DNA from: an uncultured Erysipelotrichaceae bacterium
Lineage (GTDB): Bacteria; Bacillota_I; Bacilli_A; Erysipelotrichales; Erysipelotrichaceae
Assembly: GCA_944326825.1 (NCBI GenBank)
Contig: CALVFL010000024.1
Location: forward strand, 1-60,860
DNA: 60,860 bases
Direction: 5' to 3'
In this document: positions 45,742 through 54,831 of the stretch, piece after piece
Position numbering within the stretch: position 1 is the first letter of the stretch
How the letters are laid out: the number at the start of each line of letters is the position of its first letter
Translations under genes and position numbers: made by a program
The notes under the pieces: model-generated
What the model saw: only the letters and a program-made list of their open reading frames with translations
Database searches by the model: none
Told to the model about the DNA's origin: nothing

Positions 45742-46965
45742 CTAAAGGGGTCTATAATCAAACTGAGAAGTGAGTTTTGCCACTTCTTTTTTTACTTTGG
45801 CTTTGACGCTTTCATCATGCGGTGCTTTCAAGACTTCGACGATCAGATCAGCCGTCTTGATGAATTCGGCTTCTTTAAATCCACGGGTCGTCATGGCCGG
45901 GGTACCAATCCTAAGACCGGAAGTTACCATCGCCTTATTCGGATCGTTAGGGATCGTATTTTTATTGCAGGTGATGTTGACTTCATCAAGGACTTTTTCA
46001 GCTTCTTTGCCGGTAATGTTTAAAGAAGTCAAGTCTAAAAGCATCAAATGGTTATCAGTGCCGCCGGATACGATCCTGACGCCTCTTTCTTTAAAGCGTT
46101 CGCTCATCGCCTTGGCATTGGTAACGACATTATGGATATAAGTTTTATATTCAGGATCTAAAGCTTCTGAGAAACATTGGGCCTTGGCAGCGATAACATG
46201 CATCAAAGGACCGCCTTGGGTGCCTGGGAATAATGTTTTATCTAAAGCCTTGGCATATTTTTCTTTGCATAAGATGATGCCGCCTCTTGGTCCCCTTAAA
46301 GTCTTGTGAGTCGTTGAAGTCACAAAATCGGCATAAGGGACTGGGGAAGGATGTTCGCAAGCGGCAACAAGTCCGGCAATGTGAGCCATATCGACCATCA
46401 AATAGGCTCCGATTTCATCAGCGATCTCTTTAAACTTCTTAAAATCGATCACTCTTGGATAGGCACTGGCTCCCGCTACGATCATCTGCGGTCTGATGCT
46501 TAAAGCTGCTTCTCTTACTTTGTCATAGTCGATCATCTCGGTCTTTGGATCAACGCCGTAACTGTATGATTCATAAAGCTGGCCGCTGAAATTAAGTGAA
46601 TAGCCGTGAGTCAGATGACCTCCGGCATCAAGCGACATGCCCAAGATCTTATCGCCCGGCTTAAGACAGCTCATATAAACAGCCATGTTGGCTTGCGAAC
46701 CGCTATGAGGCTGTACATTGACATGCTCGGCATTAAACAGTTTCTTTAAATATTCTTTGGCGATCTCTTCCACTTCATCAACATACTCACAACCCCCATA
46801 ATAACGGCGGTTTGGATAACCTTCGGCATACTTGTTGGTAAGGATCGACCCTGTTGCCTCTAACACTTCTTTTGAAACATAGTTCTCTGAAGCGATCAAT
46901 TCAATATTATGTCTTTGTCTTTGATATTCTTTATCGATAGCTTTAAATAATCTTTCATCTCTCAT
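45742..46965 (-). CDS. glyA: Serine hydroxymethyltransferase
   Basis: The PLP enzyme interconverts serine and glycine while charging tetrahydrofolate. The 407-residue protein shows [12 protein letters not shown] near residue 52, [10 protein letters not shown] near residue 93, and the PLP lysine in [14 protein letters not shown] near residue 226. Length is typical. AGAGG precedes the ATG, and the start overlaps the tsaC stop by four bases. No glycine riboswitch is visible upstream. Confidence 0.98.
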   Translation of the reverse strand: MRDERLFKAIDKEYQRQRHNIELIASENYVSKEVLEATGSILTNKYAEGYPNRRYYGGCEYVDEVEEIAKEYLKKLFNAEHVNVQPHSGSQANMAVYMSCLKPGDKILGMSLDAGGHLTHGYSLNFSGQLYESYSYGVDPKTEMIDYDKVREAALSIRPQMIVAGASAYPRVIDFKKFKEIADEIGAYLMVDMAHIAGLVAACEHPSPVPYADFVTSTTHKTLRGPRGGIILCKEKYAKALDKTLFPGTQGGPLMHVIAAKAQCFSEALDPEYKTYIHNVVTNAKAMSERFKERGVRIVSGGTDNHLMLLDLTSLNITGKEAEKVLDEVNITCNKNTIPNDPNKAMVTSGLRIGTPAMTTRGFKEAEFIKTADLIVEVLKAPHDESVKAKVKKEVAKLTSQFDYRPL

Positions 46966-47570
46966 AAGATCACCTCTTCGATCTTTTCTTTTGTGATAAT
47001 ACCTTCTCTTAAGATCGCTATTTTTTCTTTAGTCAGATCGACGATCGTACTGGCAACATCGCTTTTGGCATTCTCCATCACCAAAGCATCGACCAGACCG
47101 CTAAAGATGCTGTAGATCTCCCGATATGATTCGATATTGGGTTCATTTGCCATATTGCAGCTTGTCATAAATAACGGTTTATCAAGCCTTGTCATAATCG
47201 TGAGCAGCAATTCATCATCCGGTATCCTGATAGCGATCGTATCTTTATGATTGGTAAAATAGTCATTTATGACTTCTTTTTTCTTTAAGATGAGTGTCAG
47301 AGCACCCGGGGTCAATTTCTCAATGATCTTTCTGGCTTTATCATCCACATAAGCCACTTTTTCGATCATCGCTAAAGAATTACACATCATAGGCAAAGGT
47401 TTATCTTTATCACGATGCTTGATCTCCTTGATCCTTTCATAAGCATCATAGCTGTCAAAAACACAGCCTAAACCAAATACCGTATCTGTCGGTATAGCTA
47501 CTACTTTTCCTTCATTAAATGTTTCTATGATCTCATCGATCTCATATTTTCTTAATAACAGTGTTTCCAT
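46962..47570 (-). CDS. tsaC: L-threonylcarbamoyladenylate synthase (TsaC/Sua5)
   Basis: It makes threonylcarbamoyl-AMP for the t6A modification of ANN-decoding tRNAs. The 202-residue protein has the YrdC fold signatures [16 protein letters not shown] near residue 18, [12 protein letters not shown] near residue 47, and TSCNMANEP near residue 134; it lacks the extra C-terminal domain of long Sua5. The ATG at 47570 has TATAAT exactly six bases upstream; another ATG at 47576 lies inside that six-base gap. It is the first gene of the operon to DUF1146. Confidence 0.94.
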   Translation of the reverse strand: METLLLRKYEIDEIIETFNEGKVVAIPTDTVFGLGCVFDSYDAYERIKEIKHRDKDKPLPMMCNSLAMIEKVAYVDDKARKIIEKLTPGALTLILKKKEVINDYFTNHKDTIAIRIPDDELLLTIMTRLDKPLFMTSCNMANEPNIESYREIYSIFSGLVDALVMENAKSDVASTIVDLTKEKIAILREGIITKEKIEEVIL

Positions 47571-47576
47571 GACCAT

Positions 47577-47606
47577 ATTATAGCTTTATTTAAAGTATTA
47601 AGGCAA
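47577..47606 (-). promoter_or_regulatory. Promoter of the tsaC operon
   Basis: TTGCCT (47601-47606) and TATAAT (47577-47582) on the minus strand with 18 bases between; the -10 ends six bases before the tsaC ATG, predicting a leaderless mRNA. Confidence 0.5.
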
Positions 47607-47652
47607 ACTATTCCATCATGATGCAGCTATTCGAAATTACTAAAATGATTTA

Positions 47653-47721
47653 TTCGAATTTATCTAAATAAAATACTCGAAAAAGTCTAAATAAAACACT
47701 CGAATTTATCTAAATGATATT
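47653..47721. repeat. Three tandem 23-bp repeats
   Basis: Units start at 47653, 47676 and 47699 with exact 23-base period. All contain CGAA followed by TCTAAAT. The first and third share TCGAATTTATCTAAAT. They lie at the point where the following DUF4143 gene loses its N-terminal half. The period equals that of the IS21-like end at the left of the window, and the array may be the end of another such element. Confidence 0.8.
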
Positions 47722-48241
47722 CGTCATAAAAGACATTGATGCCTGGACTCCGCAGATAAGATCTAAGACAGCGATCAGATCTTCTAAAAAACATATCTTT
47801 ATCGATCCATCTATCGGCTTGGCAGCTTTAAACATCGGTCCTGAGTACTTCTATAACGATTTGGATACTTTCGGTCATGTTTTTGAGAATCTGGTCTTAA
47901 GAGATCTATTGGTATATGCTGAAGCTCACGATGCCAGAGTAATGCATTACAGTGATGATATGGGTCTTAAAATTGATGCCATCTTTCAATTAAATGATGG
48001 AAGATATGCTTTAATTGAGATCAAAACAGGAGAAAGCGCTATTCCTGCTGCCGAGAAAAATTTGCTGAAGTTTAAAGAATTGATCAAAAAACATAATGAT
48101 AAAGTATTATCCGATAAAGAACATCCGGGTGTAAAATACCGTGAACCATCACTGATGATGGTGATCTGTGCCAAAGCGGCCATGTCTTTTACAACAAATA
48201 ATGGTGTTAAAATAATACCGATCGGCTGTTTAAAAGATTAA
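47714..48241 (+). pseudogene. C-terminal half of a DUF4143 ATPase
   Basis: A 175-residue frame that matches only the C-terminal DUF4143 part of AAA_14 ATPases: FVIKDIDAWTPQIRSKTAIR, GHVFENLVLRDLLVYA and the nuclease-like core KIDAIFQL ... ALIEIKTG. The P-loop half (about 200 residues) is missing; the frame begins inside the third 23-bp repeat with no ribosome binding site. It differs in sequence from the intact ATPase at 25677. Probably a non-functional remnant. Confidence 0.8.
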
Positions 48242-48251
48242 AGATAGTTAA

Positions 48252-48278
48252 AGGCAAGCCTTTTGAGCTTGCCTATTT
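48252..48278. terminator. Hairpin between the DUF4143 remnant and the tungsten operon
   Basis: AGGCAAGC (48252-48259) pairs with GCTTGCCT (48267-48274) around a seven-base loop, with ATTTT after it on the plus strand. It lies directly at the stop of the alcohol dehydrogenase gene and may end both transcripts. Confidence 0.75.
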
Positions 48279-49469
48279 TAATGATAAGATAAATTTCTTA
48301 AAGTCCTCTTTATCCCATGTGACCGGGGTAGGATATAATGGGTTGCCTTCTTTATAAGCCCATGCCACGATCTGATCGACATCTTCATCTTTATATTCAG
48401 GATAAAGCGGAATATCCATCTTGACTTTCAGATCTTCGATCCAGGCAATAAAGGCTTTGGCTTTGGCTTCTTTAGTATCGCTGTCGGCTTTGATACCGCA
48501 GACATCACATAATTCACTTAAGCGATCATAAGCTTTTTCACCATAAGCTTTCATCACATGCGGCAAAAGGATACTCATAGCCAAGCCATGCGGAGTACCA
48601 TAAAGACCGCCTAAAGTATGACCGATGGCATGTACATAACCGACTGAACCTCTTGTGAAGGCTCTGCCGGCATAGAAAGCCGCTCTTTGCAAGTTTTGTC
48701 TTCCAACGATATCTTTTGGATTCAAATAGACCTTATAAAGATTGTCATAAATCAGTTTAGTGGCTTTTTTAGAAAGATCTTTTTCCAATTTAGAATTATA
48801 AGTGTTGTTGGTGTAGGCCTCAACGGCATGACACAAAGCGTCCATGCCGGTCGTAGCTGTAGTCTTCGGCGGCAAACCGACTGTAAGTTCCGGATCCAAG
48901 ATAGCATACTTAGGCATTAAAGAAAGATCGTTGATCGATGCTTTATGATGGGTCTTGGCTTCAGTAATAACGGCAGCTATCGTCGTTTCCGAACCGGTAC
49001 CGGCCGTCGTTGGCACGGTATAGATAAGCGGTATTCTCTTTAAGACCTTGAAAAGACCCTGCAATTTAGCAATCGATTTTTTAGGACGGGCAATCCTGGC
49101 ACCGATACCTTTGGCACAATCCATTGGTGAACCGCCGCCAAAAGCGACCATTGCCTCACAACCGTTATCTTTATATAATCTCACGCCTTCTTCGACATTA
49201 AGATCAGTCGGATTAGGATCAACACCGTCAAACAAGACATATTCAATACCTTCATCTTTTAAAGAAGCAAATAGACCATCTAAAAGATGCAGACCTACCA
49301 AAGTCTTATCAGTAACGATCAAGACTTTTTTAAAGCCTTTTTCTTTGATCAAAGACGGAAGTTTCCTGATGCTTCCCTCGCCTTCGATAACTTTAGGCAT
49401 TGACCAGGGCAGAAGATACATACCGATCTTCATAACTCCCTGATAGATTCGACAATACAACTTATACAT
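48273..49469 (-). CDS. Iron-containing alcohol dehydrogenase
   Basis: A 398-residue group III dehydrogenase that interconverts alcohols and aldehydes with NAD(P)H. It has the GGGSPMDCAKGIG nucleotide-binding loop near residue 113, TTAGTGSETT near residue 155, and the iron ligands around DALCHAVEAYTNN near residue 208 and GYVHAIGHTLGG near residue 275. GGGGG precedes the ATG. As the last gene of the tungsten operon it probably works on the aldehyde made or used by AOR. Confidence 0.93.
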   Translation of the reverse strand: MYKLYCRIYQGVMKIGMYLLPWSMPKVIEGEGSIRKLPSLIKEKGFKKVLIVTDKTLVGLHLLDGLFASLKDEGIEYVLFDGVDPNPTDLNVEEGVRLYKDNGCEAMVAFGGGSPMDCAKGIGARIARPKKSIAKLQGLFKVLKRIPLIYTVPTTAGTGSETTIAAVITEAKTHHKASINDLSLMPKYAILDPELTVGLPPKTTATTGMDALCHAVEAYTNNTYNSKLEKDLSKKATKLIYDNLYKVYLNPKDIVGRQNLQRAAFYAGRAFTRGSVGYVHAIGHTLGGLYGTPHGLAMSILLPHVMKAYGEKAYDRLSELCDVCGIKADSDTKEAKAKAFIAWIEDLKVKMDIPLYPEYKDEDVDQIVAWAYKEGNPLYPTPVTWDKEDFKKFILSLK

Positions 49470-49473
49470 GCAC

Positions 49474-49692
49474 CTAACCCCCTTTCATTTCAATGGCCTC
49501 GATCGGACACACTTTGGCACAGATTGCACAACCGATACAGGTGCTTTCATTTTTTAAATAAGCGATCGTATGAATATCGCCATGATATTTAGGATCTTCG
49601 ATCGCTAAAGAATCGGTCGGACAATTCTCCACACAAACTCTGCAGCCGGCACAATTCTCTTTATCGATGAAAGGTAATTTCTTAACTTTCAT
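49474..49692 (-). CDS. Two-cluster [4Fe-4S] ferredoxin
   Basis: A 72-residue protein with two CxxCxxCxxxCP motifs: CAGCRVCVENCP near residues 15-26 and CIGCAICAKVCP near residues 52-63. It is likely the electron partner of the aldehyde oxidoreductase, four bases before the alcohol dehydrogenase gene and one base after the MoaD-like gene. Confidence 0.93.
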   Translation of the reverse strand: MKVKKLPFIDKENCAGCRVCVENCPTDSLAIEDPKYHGDIHTIAYLKNESTCIGCAICAKVCPIEAIEMKGG

Positions 49693-49917
49693 TTAACCAC
49701 CTCCCGCTGGCGAAAGCATCACTACTTCATCGCCGTCTTTAAACCGATAACTGTTTCTTACCGCTTTGCCGTTCACTAACAAGACCAGATCTTTAGCTTC
49801 TTTGCGGGAAATGCCGGGAATGATACCTAAAAGTTCATCAACATTTTTCACATTGGTTTCAAATTCTGAAACATTGGTCTTTAAAGAAACGACACCGAAT
49901 ATTTTAACTTTGATCAT
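49693..49917 (-). CDS. MoaD/ThiS-family sulfur carrier
   Basis: A 74-residue beta-grasp protein ending in PAGGG, the C-terminal glycine tail that is adenylated and thiocarboxylated. It donates sulfur for the dithiolene of the pyranopterin cofactor. Copies next to AOR genes are common. Activation is likely by the ThiF domain of the MOSC-ThiF fusion upstream. No moaE is in the window. It lies three bases after the AOR gene. Confidence 0.9.
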   Translation of the reverse strand: MIKVKIFGVVSLKTNVSEFETNVKNVDELLGIIPGISRKEAKDLVLLVNGKAVRNSYRFKDGDEVVMLSPAGGG

Positions 49918-49920
49918 ATC

Positions 49921-51846
49921 CTATTCCCCGATCTTTAATTTTCTTAAAAGTTTAGCCTTCGGAAGACCGTTTTCATCCCAGCTGCGGGCATGATAATAGA
50001 TCTTCTTGAGTTTATCCAAAGGTACCTTGGAACTATCATCAGCGGCATCCTGCAGACATTCGACAAGCCGCTTTGGCAAAGCATCTTTATTGGCGTTTAC
50101 CCCAAACAGACGATTGACTTCTCTTTCAAGGTTATAGCCTCTTTCTCCGCAGCGCACATAATCGCCAAACTTCATCTTCATACCGGTAACATATTCAAAA
50201 GCTTTGGTATGATGAAAGACCGGCAGATGCAAATGAGCGATCCGAGGATACTTGTTGATAAGGCGAACGGCAAAACCGCAATACGGCAATACTTTGTTGG
50301 CCAGACGGGTGTACCAGCTGTTAGGATGATTCATCAAAGGCGATGGGAAGAAAGCATAGCTTGTAAATAAGCACTGGCCGCTGGCCGAGATCATTTCCAT
50401 CAGATCCTGAAACAGCATCGTCAGATCAGCTTTGCCATGATAGGTCGTCGGATTTATCGCTAAACCCAGACCTTCCAAAATGACTAAGTAACCGCCGTTT
50501 AAATGGCAGCCGCCACGATTGGATACCGCATAGCCTAAGCCTAGACCGACAGCTTTGCGGGGTTCATAAGCCGCCAGTTCCATGCCTTTGGCATGAATGG
50601 CAAATTCCTTGCCGCCATATTTTTCACTAAGCCTTTTCGAACCTAGAGCCAGCTCTTCACCAATACCTCTTTTATAAGCGATATCTTCAAATACTTTAGA
50701 AAGATTGTCGGTCTTTTTAAATTCCAAGCCATTATCCCATAGACCCTTTTCATTGGCTTCCATGGCATACGAGATCGTATTGGCAGTGGAGATAGTATCC
50801 ATGCCTAATTCATCCAGCTCATAATTCCATTTAAGGATCGCTTTAAGATCATTGTTTAAAATGCCGCTGCCTAGTAATACCAGAGTTTCAAGTTCCGGTC
50901 CTTTGACGATCTTGCCTTCAACACTGACTGTACGGGCACACTTGATCGGGCAGGTCAGACATCCTTTATTGACGATATTGTACTCTTTAGCCAAGGTTTC
51001 ACCATTCACAGCCTCAAAATCTTCATACTGGCCGTATTTATAGTTTTTGGTAGCCAGAATGCTTTTCATCTGCATGGCACTGACAAGGCCAGCCGTACCA
51101 AGTTTGGGGAGCTGTGAACCGGTGAGCGGATGTTTGCGAAGATATTTGAACCACTTCTTAGTCAGTTTGACCATCTTTTCTTTATTTACGACTTTAACTT
51201 CTTTGTTGCCGCTGACAGCGATGGCCTTGATCTTCATATAGCCCATGATCGCTCCTGTGCCGCCTCTTCCCGATACTCTGTCATTAGAAACGATGCAGGA
51301 ATATAAGACCTGATTTTCACCAGCCGGTCCGATACAGATCTTGCCGTTTTTGCGTACCCTGCCGTTTTTGAGCCTTAGTTTGTCATCGATCGCTGTCTGG
51401 ACTTCTGTAGTCTTCATGCCCCAGATATCATCTGCTTCATGAAAGACGATCTGATCGTTGTTGATCTCGATCCAGGTCGGTCTTTCCAAATGACCTTTTA
51501 AGATCAGGGCATCAAGTCCGGCTTTTTTTAGATAATAGCCAAAATTGCCGCCGCAGTTGGAAGAAGTCAGATAACCGGTCTGAGGACTGAGTGTCGAGAT
51601 ATTGAAACGGCTTGAACTTGGCGCTCCAGAACCCGTCAGAGGTCCTGTGGTTATGACTAAAAGATTGTCATCGGAAAAAGGTTTTTCTTTGCCGGTCAGA
51701 TTATCTTTGAGGATCTTGGCCGCCATCATCTTACCGCCGATATAAAGTTCTCTTTCTTCATCGCTGAAAGGATATTCACGGCTTTCTTTTTTCAAAAGAT
51801 CGATAAGAAGAACTTTCCCCATGTAACCGCCATACTTTGTTGCCAT
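49921..51846 (-). CDS. Tungsten-containing aldehyde:ferredoxin oxidoreductase
   Basis: A 641-residue enzyme that oxidises aldehydes to acids (or the reverse) using a tungsto-bispterin and one [4Fe-4S] cluster. The N-terminal domain shows GKVLLIDL, GGKMMAAKIL, GPLTGSGAPSSSRF and SSNCGG; cluster ligands are in GCLTCPIKC near residues 293-301, with a late Cys in SGQCLFTSY. Length is normal for AOR. An RBS GAGG lies nine bases before the ATG. All other operon members serve its cofactor, electron transfer or product handling. Confidence 0.95.
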   Translation of the reverse strand: MATKYGGYMGKVLLIDLLKKESREYPFSDEERELYIGGKMMAAKILKDNLTGKEKPFSDDNLLVITTGPLTGSGAPSSSRFNISTLSPQTGYLTSSNCGGNFGYYLKKAGLDALILKGHLERPTWIEINNDQIVFHEADDIWGMKTTEVQTAIDDKLRLKNGRVRKNGKICIGPAGENQVLYSCIVSNDRVSGRGGTGAIMGYMKIKAIAVSGNKEVKVVNKEKMVKLTKKWFKYLRKHPLTGSQLPKLGTAGLVSAMQMKSILATKNYKYGQYEDFEAVNGETLAKEYNIVNKGCLTCPIKCARTVSVEGKIVKGPELETLVLLGSGILNNDLKAILKWNYELDELGMDTISTANTISYAMEANEKGLWDNGLEFKKTDNLSKVFEDIAYKRGIGEELALGSKRLSEKYGGKEFAIHAKGMELAAYEPRKAVGLGLGYAVSNRGGCHLNGGYLVILEGLGLAINPTTYHGKADLTMLFQDLMEMISASGQCLFTSYAFFPSPLMNHPNSWYTRLANKVLPYCGFAVRLINKYPRIAHLHLPVFHHTKAFEYVTGMKMKFGDYVRCGERGYNLEREVNRLFGVNANKDALPKRLVECLQDAADDSSKVPLDKLKKIYYHARSWDENGLPKAKLLRKLKIGE

Positions 51847-51857
51847 GCGATCACCTC

Positions 51858-52943
51858 CTATTCTATTTTCAGTTTAGTAAATGCATTATTTATAAGATCG
51901 ACCACAAGCAGCTCCTGATGCAGATTTTTAGCTGGATCTAAAAGATAAAAGATCAGCTCTCTTGAAACAAGTGAAGCAATGATATTGACGATGGGGGTAA
52001 AGACTTTCTTCTTAGGAAGTATCCTACCCTTATAGATCTTTTCCAAGATCCTTTCATGGGGCATAATGATCGCAACCTGACCAAAGTAGCTGTCTACCGC
52101 CCCATGGATAAGTATTGATCCTTTCGTTTCACAAATTTCTTCCAAAAGCAGTTTGGTATCGCTGTTATCTACACAATCGATCACGATGTTGCCTTCTTCG
52201 ATAAGCCTCTGGTTGGATCTTGTCAAATAGGTATTATGGATCTTGATATCAAGATCTGAAAAGATCTTTTCTAGCCTTTCTTTAACCACCTCGGTCTTAG
52301 GTCTTTTTAAAGTATCTCTATCCGCCATGGTCTGGCGGTCAAAAGTACCATAAGTAACGACATCGCCATCAATGATCGTCAAGTGTTTGATTCCCGATCT
52401 CACTAGCATCTCGCAAACGATCATCCCTAAGCCGCCGGCACCGACAACCGTTATTTTAGCGCTTTCTAAAATGGCTGTTTCTTTTTGATCAAAGATTCTT
52501 TCAAGCTTTGTACCTTCCTTATCGATCTTTACTTCATCGCCTTTATGGATCATTCCGGCCTTGATGACTTTAGTAAAGACGCCGATCTTGGGCATGACAC
52601 ATTTGCCAGCCATCTTAGCTATCGCACAGCCGCTGTGACATTCCTTGCCGATCTCAATGACTTCTAAGAATACTTCTCCTATCTTGATCACATCGCCTTT
52701 ATCAAGCTCGCATAGATCTAAATCATCCACTAAGATATTTTCACCATAAGCTCCATAAGGATGATCGGGATAGCCTTCTTGAAATTTCTTTATATCTTTT
52801 AAAGACATTAAAGATACCTGCCGATAACTGCCGGCATGAGCGTCGCCTTTTAGACCATAGTCATATTCACAATAGGCTTCGCTTACTTCTTTTTTGCATA
52901 CGCCTTTTTTATCGCTGATGCAAAGAGCTACGATCTTACTCAT
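51858..52943 (-). CDS. MOSC domain fused to a ThiF/MoeB-type activating enzyme
   Basis: A 361-residue two-domain protein. Residues 1-140 form a MOSC domain with GLKGDAHAG and ECHSGCAI (Cys102 and Cys106), likely to handle sulfur or pyranopterin cofactor. Residues 155-361 form an E1-like domain with the nucleotide loop VGAGGLG (168-173), IIDGD and DRQTM, and DCVDNSDTK, which would adenylate the MoaD-like carrier. ATG 52943 has GGGAG six bases upstream; the TTG five codons earlier overlaps that site. The start overlaps the moaB stop by four bases. Confidence 0.9.
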   Translation of the reverse strand: MSKIVALCISDKKGVCKKEVSEAYCEYDYGLKGDAHAGSYRQVSLMSLKDIKKFQEGYPDHPYGAYGENILVDDLDLCELDKGDVIKIGEVFLEVIEIGKECHSGCAIAKMAGKCVMPKIGVFTKVIKAGMIHKGDEVKIDKEGTKLERIFDQKETAILESAKITVVGAGGLGMIVCEMLVRSGIKHLTIIDGDVVTYGTFDRQTMADRDTLKRPKTEVVKERLEKIFSDLDIKIHNTYLTRSNQRLIEEGNIVIDCVDNSDTKLLLEEICETKGSILIHGAVDSYFGQVAIIMPHERILEKIYKGRILPKKKVFTPIVNIIASLVSRELIFYLLDPAKNLHQELLVVDLINNAFTKLKIE

Positions 52944-53440
52944 GAGCTGCTCCCGCAATTATGGATCGAACCTTTTAAAATGCCTAAGGCATGATCTAAG
53001 ACTGGTAAAATGTAGTCAAGACATTCTTTTGTCGCTTTAAGGCTGCCGGGCAGATTGATGATAAGCGTATCTTTTCTGATCCCGCACACTCCTCTTGAAA
53101 GCATGCCTTTCTTAGTGATCGAAACGCTATACGAGCGCATCGCTTCGGCGATACCTCTCACTTCTTTATCAATAACCTCAAGTGTAGCTTCGGGGGTATT
53201 GTCACGCTTGCTTAAGCCTGTGCCGCCGCTTGTGATGATGAGATCGAGTTTGTCTTCATCACACCACTTGACAAGTTTTTCCCTGATGCCATCAAGATCA
53301 TCACTGATGACCTCATGTTTTAAAACATCAAAACCATTCTCGCTCAAGATCTCTTTGATCTTGGCTCCTGAAAGATCTAATCTTATATCTTCATGACGGG
53401 AATCACTCATCACTAATACTCCGGCATTATACTTTGACAT
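52940..53440 (-). CDS. moaB: MoaB/MogA-family molybdopterin adenylyltransferase
   Basis: It adenylates molybdopterin before metal insertion. From the ATG at 53440 the protein has 166 residues, the normal length; a longer frame to 53521 reads through the moaC C-terminus. Signatures are GVLVMSDSR near residue 8, [18 protein letters not shown] near residue 68 and [15 protein letters not shown] near residue 128. It overlaps moaC by 14 bases. Confidence 0.92.
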   Translation of the reverse strand: MSKYNAGVLVMSDSRHEDIRLDLSGAKIKEILSENGFDVLKHEVISDDLDGIREKLVKWCDEDKLDLIITSGGTGLSKRDNTPEATLEVIDKEVRGIAEAMRSYSVSITKKGMLSRGVCGIRKDTLIINLPGSLKATKECLDYILPVLDHALGILKGSIHNCGSSS

Positions 53441-53897
53441 AATCGCTCTTGCCTCCTCTTTTTTCCAAAAGACAGATATTGGTGATCTCAATATCTTTCT
53501 GTAAAGCTTTGCACATATCATAGATCGTCAAAGCCGCTATGCTTACCGCCATCAAGGCTTCCATCTCCACGCCGGTCTTATGATGACACTTTACAAAGGA
53601 AGTGATGGTGATCTTAGAAGTTTTATCATCGATCGCAAAACTGATGTCACAGCTCTCTAAGGGAATGTTATGACACATCGGGATCAGTTCATGATTTCTC
53701 TTGGCTGCCATGATCCCAGCCACCTGGGCTACCGCCAAAACATCACCCTTAGCGATCCTTCCTTCTTTGACTTTCGCTAAAGTTTCCTTGTTTAAAAGGA
53801 CTTCGCCATAAGCTTTGGCGATTCTCAAAGTCGGATCTTTAGCGCTGACATCGACCATTTTAGCTCTTTCTTCTTTATTGAAATGACTGAATTCCAT
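53427..53897 (-). CDS. moaC: Cyclic pyranopterin monophosphate synthase MoaC
   Basis: With MoaA it makes cyclic pyranopterin monophosphate from GTP. The 156-residue protein shows [24 protein letters not shown] near residue 50, [10 protein letters not shown] near residue 72 and [22 protein letters not shown] near residue 107, all typical. GGGGG lies upstream of the ATG. It is one base downstream of moaA. Confidence 0.97.
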   Translation of the reverse strand: MEFSHFNKEERAKMVDVSAKDPTLRIAKAYGEVLLNKETLAKVKEGRIAKGDVLAVAQVAGIMAAKRNHELIPMCHNIPLESCDISFAIDDKTSKITITSFVKCHHKTGVEMEALMAVSIAALTIYDMCKALQKDIEITNICLLEKRGGKSDYVKV

Positions 53898-53898
53898 C

Positions 53899-54831
53899 TT
53901 ATCCCCCTATCTCATTCATCAAGCGTCCGGTAAGAGCGACACTTTCTTTATTGTCCGGCTTATGATAGATAATATCTTTTAAAGTATCATAGAGTTCCTT
54001 GTCATCCAAGGTACTGACATCAATCTCCTCTTTGGCGAACAAACAAGGTTTGATATGCCCGTCAGCCGTCAGGCGCAAACGGTTGCATCTAGAGCAGAAA
54101 CTATGGCTTAAAGCCCTGATCGCCCCGATCGTTATCGGACTGTCTTTTAATTCATAAAGTTCAGCTACCCCGTCAGGATCAGGAAGTTTTTTTAAATCAG
54201 TCCTTTTATCCAAAACTTCTAAAGGATCTAAGAGAAACTTTCGGTAAGCTTTAGCGACCCCTAAAGGCATCAGTTCAATAAAACGGACATACAGTTTTTC
54301 ACTTTTGGCAAACTTTAAATAATCATCGATCTCATCATCATTGAAACCCTTTAATAAGACCGCATTGATCTTGATCTTGTCAAAATACTTTTGAGCTTCT
54401 TTTATACCTTCTAATGCATCTTTCAGATTGCCGCCTCTTGTGATGTAAGCATATTTTTGAGGGTCTAAACTGTCTAAAGAGATATTTAAACGATCAAGTC
54501 CGGCCGCTTTGAGATCTTTAGCTGCCTTTTTAAGAAGAGTCGCATTGGTGGTAAGACAGATCTCTTTGATGCCTTCAATACTTCTAAGCATCATCACAAG
54601 TTTTGCCACCTCTTTTCTCACAAGCGGCTCCCCGCCGGTAAGTCTGACCTTCTTTATGCCTAAGGACGCCAAGACTTTAGTGATCGCATAGATCCTTTCA
54701 TAAGAGAGGATATCGCTATGAGAAACTTTATCAATGCCCTTTTCGCTCATACAGTAAAGACAGCGCAGATTGCATCTGTCAGTAAGCGAGATGCGTAAAT
54801 AATCGATGTTTCGTCCTAAATGATCGATCAT
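53899..54831 (-). CDS. moaA: GTP 3',8-cyclase MoaA
   Basis: A radical-SAM enzyme that starts pyranopterin synthesis from GTP. From ATG 54831 it has 310 residues. The radical-SAM cluster cysteines are in CNLRCLYC (20, 24, 27) and the C-terminal cluster is in [14 protein letters not shown] followed by [13 protein letters not shown] near residue 63 is also typical. It lacks the usual C-terminal GG dipeptide context except that it ends in IGG, as it should. AAAGG is ten bases before the ATG. It overlaps the MoeA-PBP gene by four bases. Confidence 0.95.
   Translation of the reverse strand: MIDHLGRNIDYLRISLTDRCNLRCLYCMSEKGIDKVSHSDILSYERIYAITKVLASLGIKKVRLTGGEPLVRKEVAKLVMMLRSIEGIKEICLTTNATLLKKAAKDLKAAGLDRLNISLDSLDPQKYAYITRGGNLKDALEGIKEAQKYFDKIKINAVLLKGFNDDEIDDYLKFAKSEKLYVRFIELMPLGVAKAYRKFLLDPLEVLDKRTDLKKLPDPDGVAELYELKDSPITIGAIRALSHSFCSRCNRLRLTADGHIKPCLFAKEEIDVSTLDDKELYDTLKDIIYHKPDNKESVALTGRLMNEIGG

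Noticed and set aside
53441..53521. 27-residue N-terminal extension of MoaB
   Set aside because: The added residues are an out-of-frame reading of the moaC C-terminus, and MoaB family length is reached without them.
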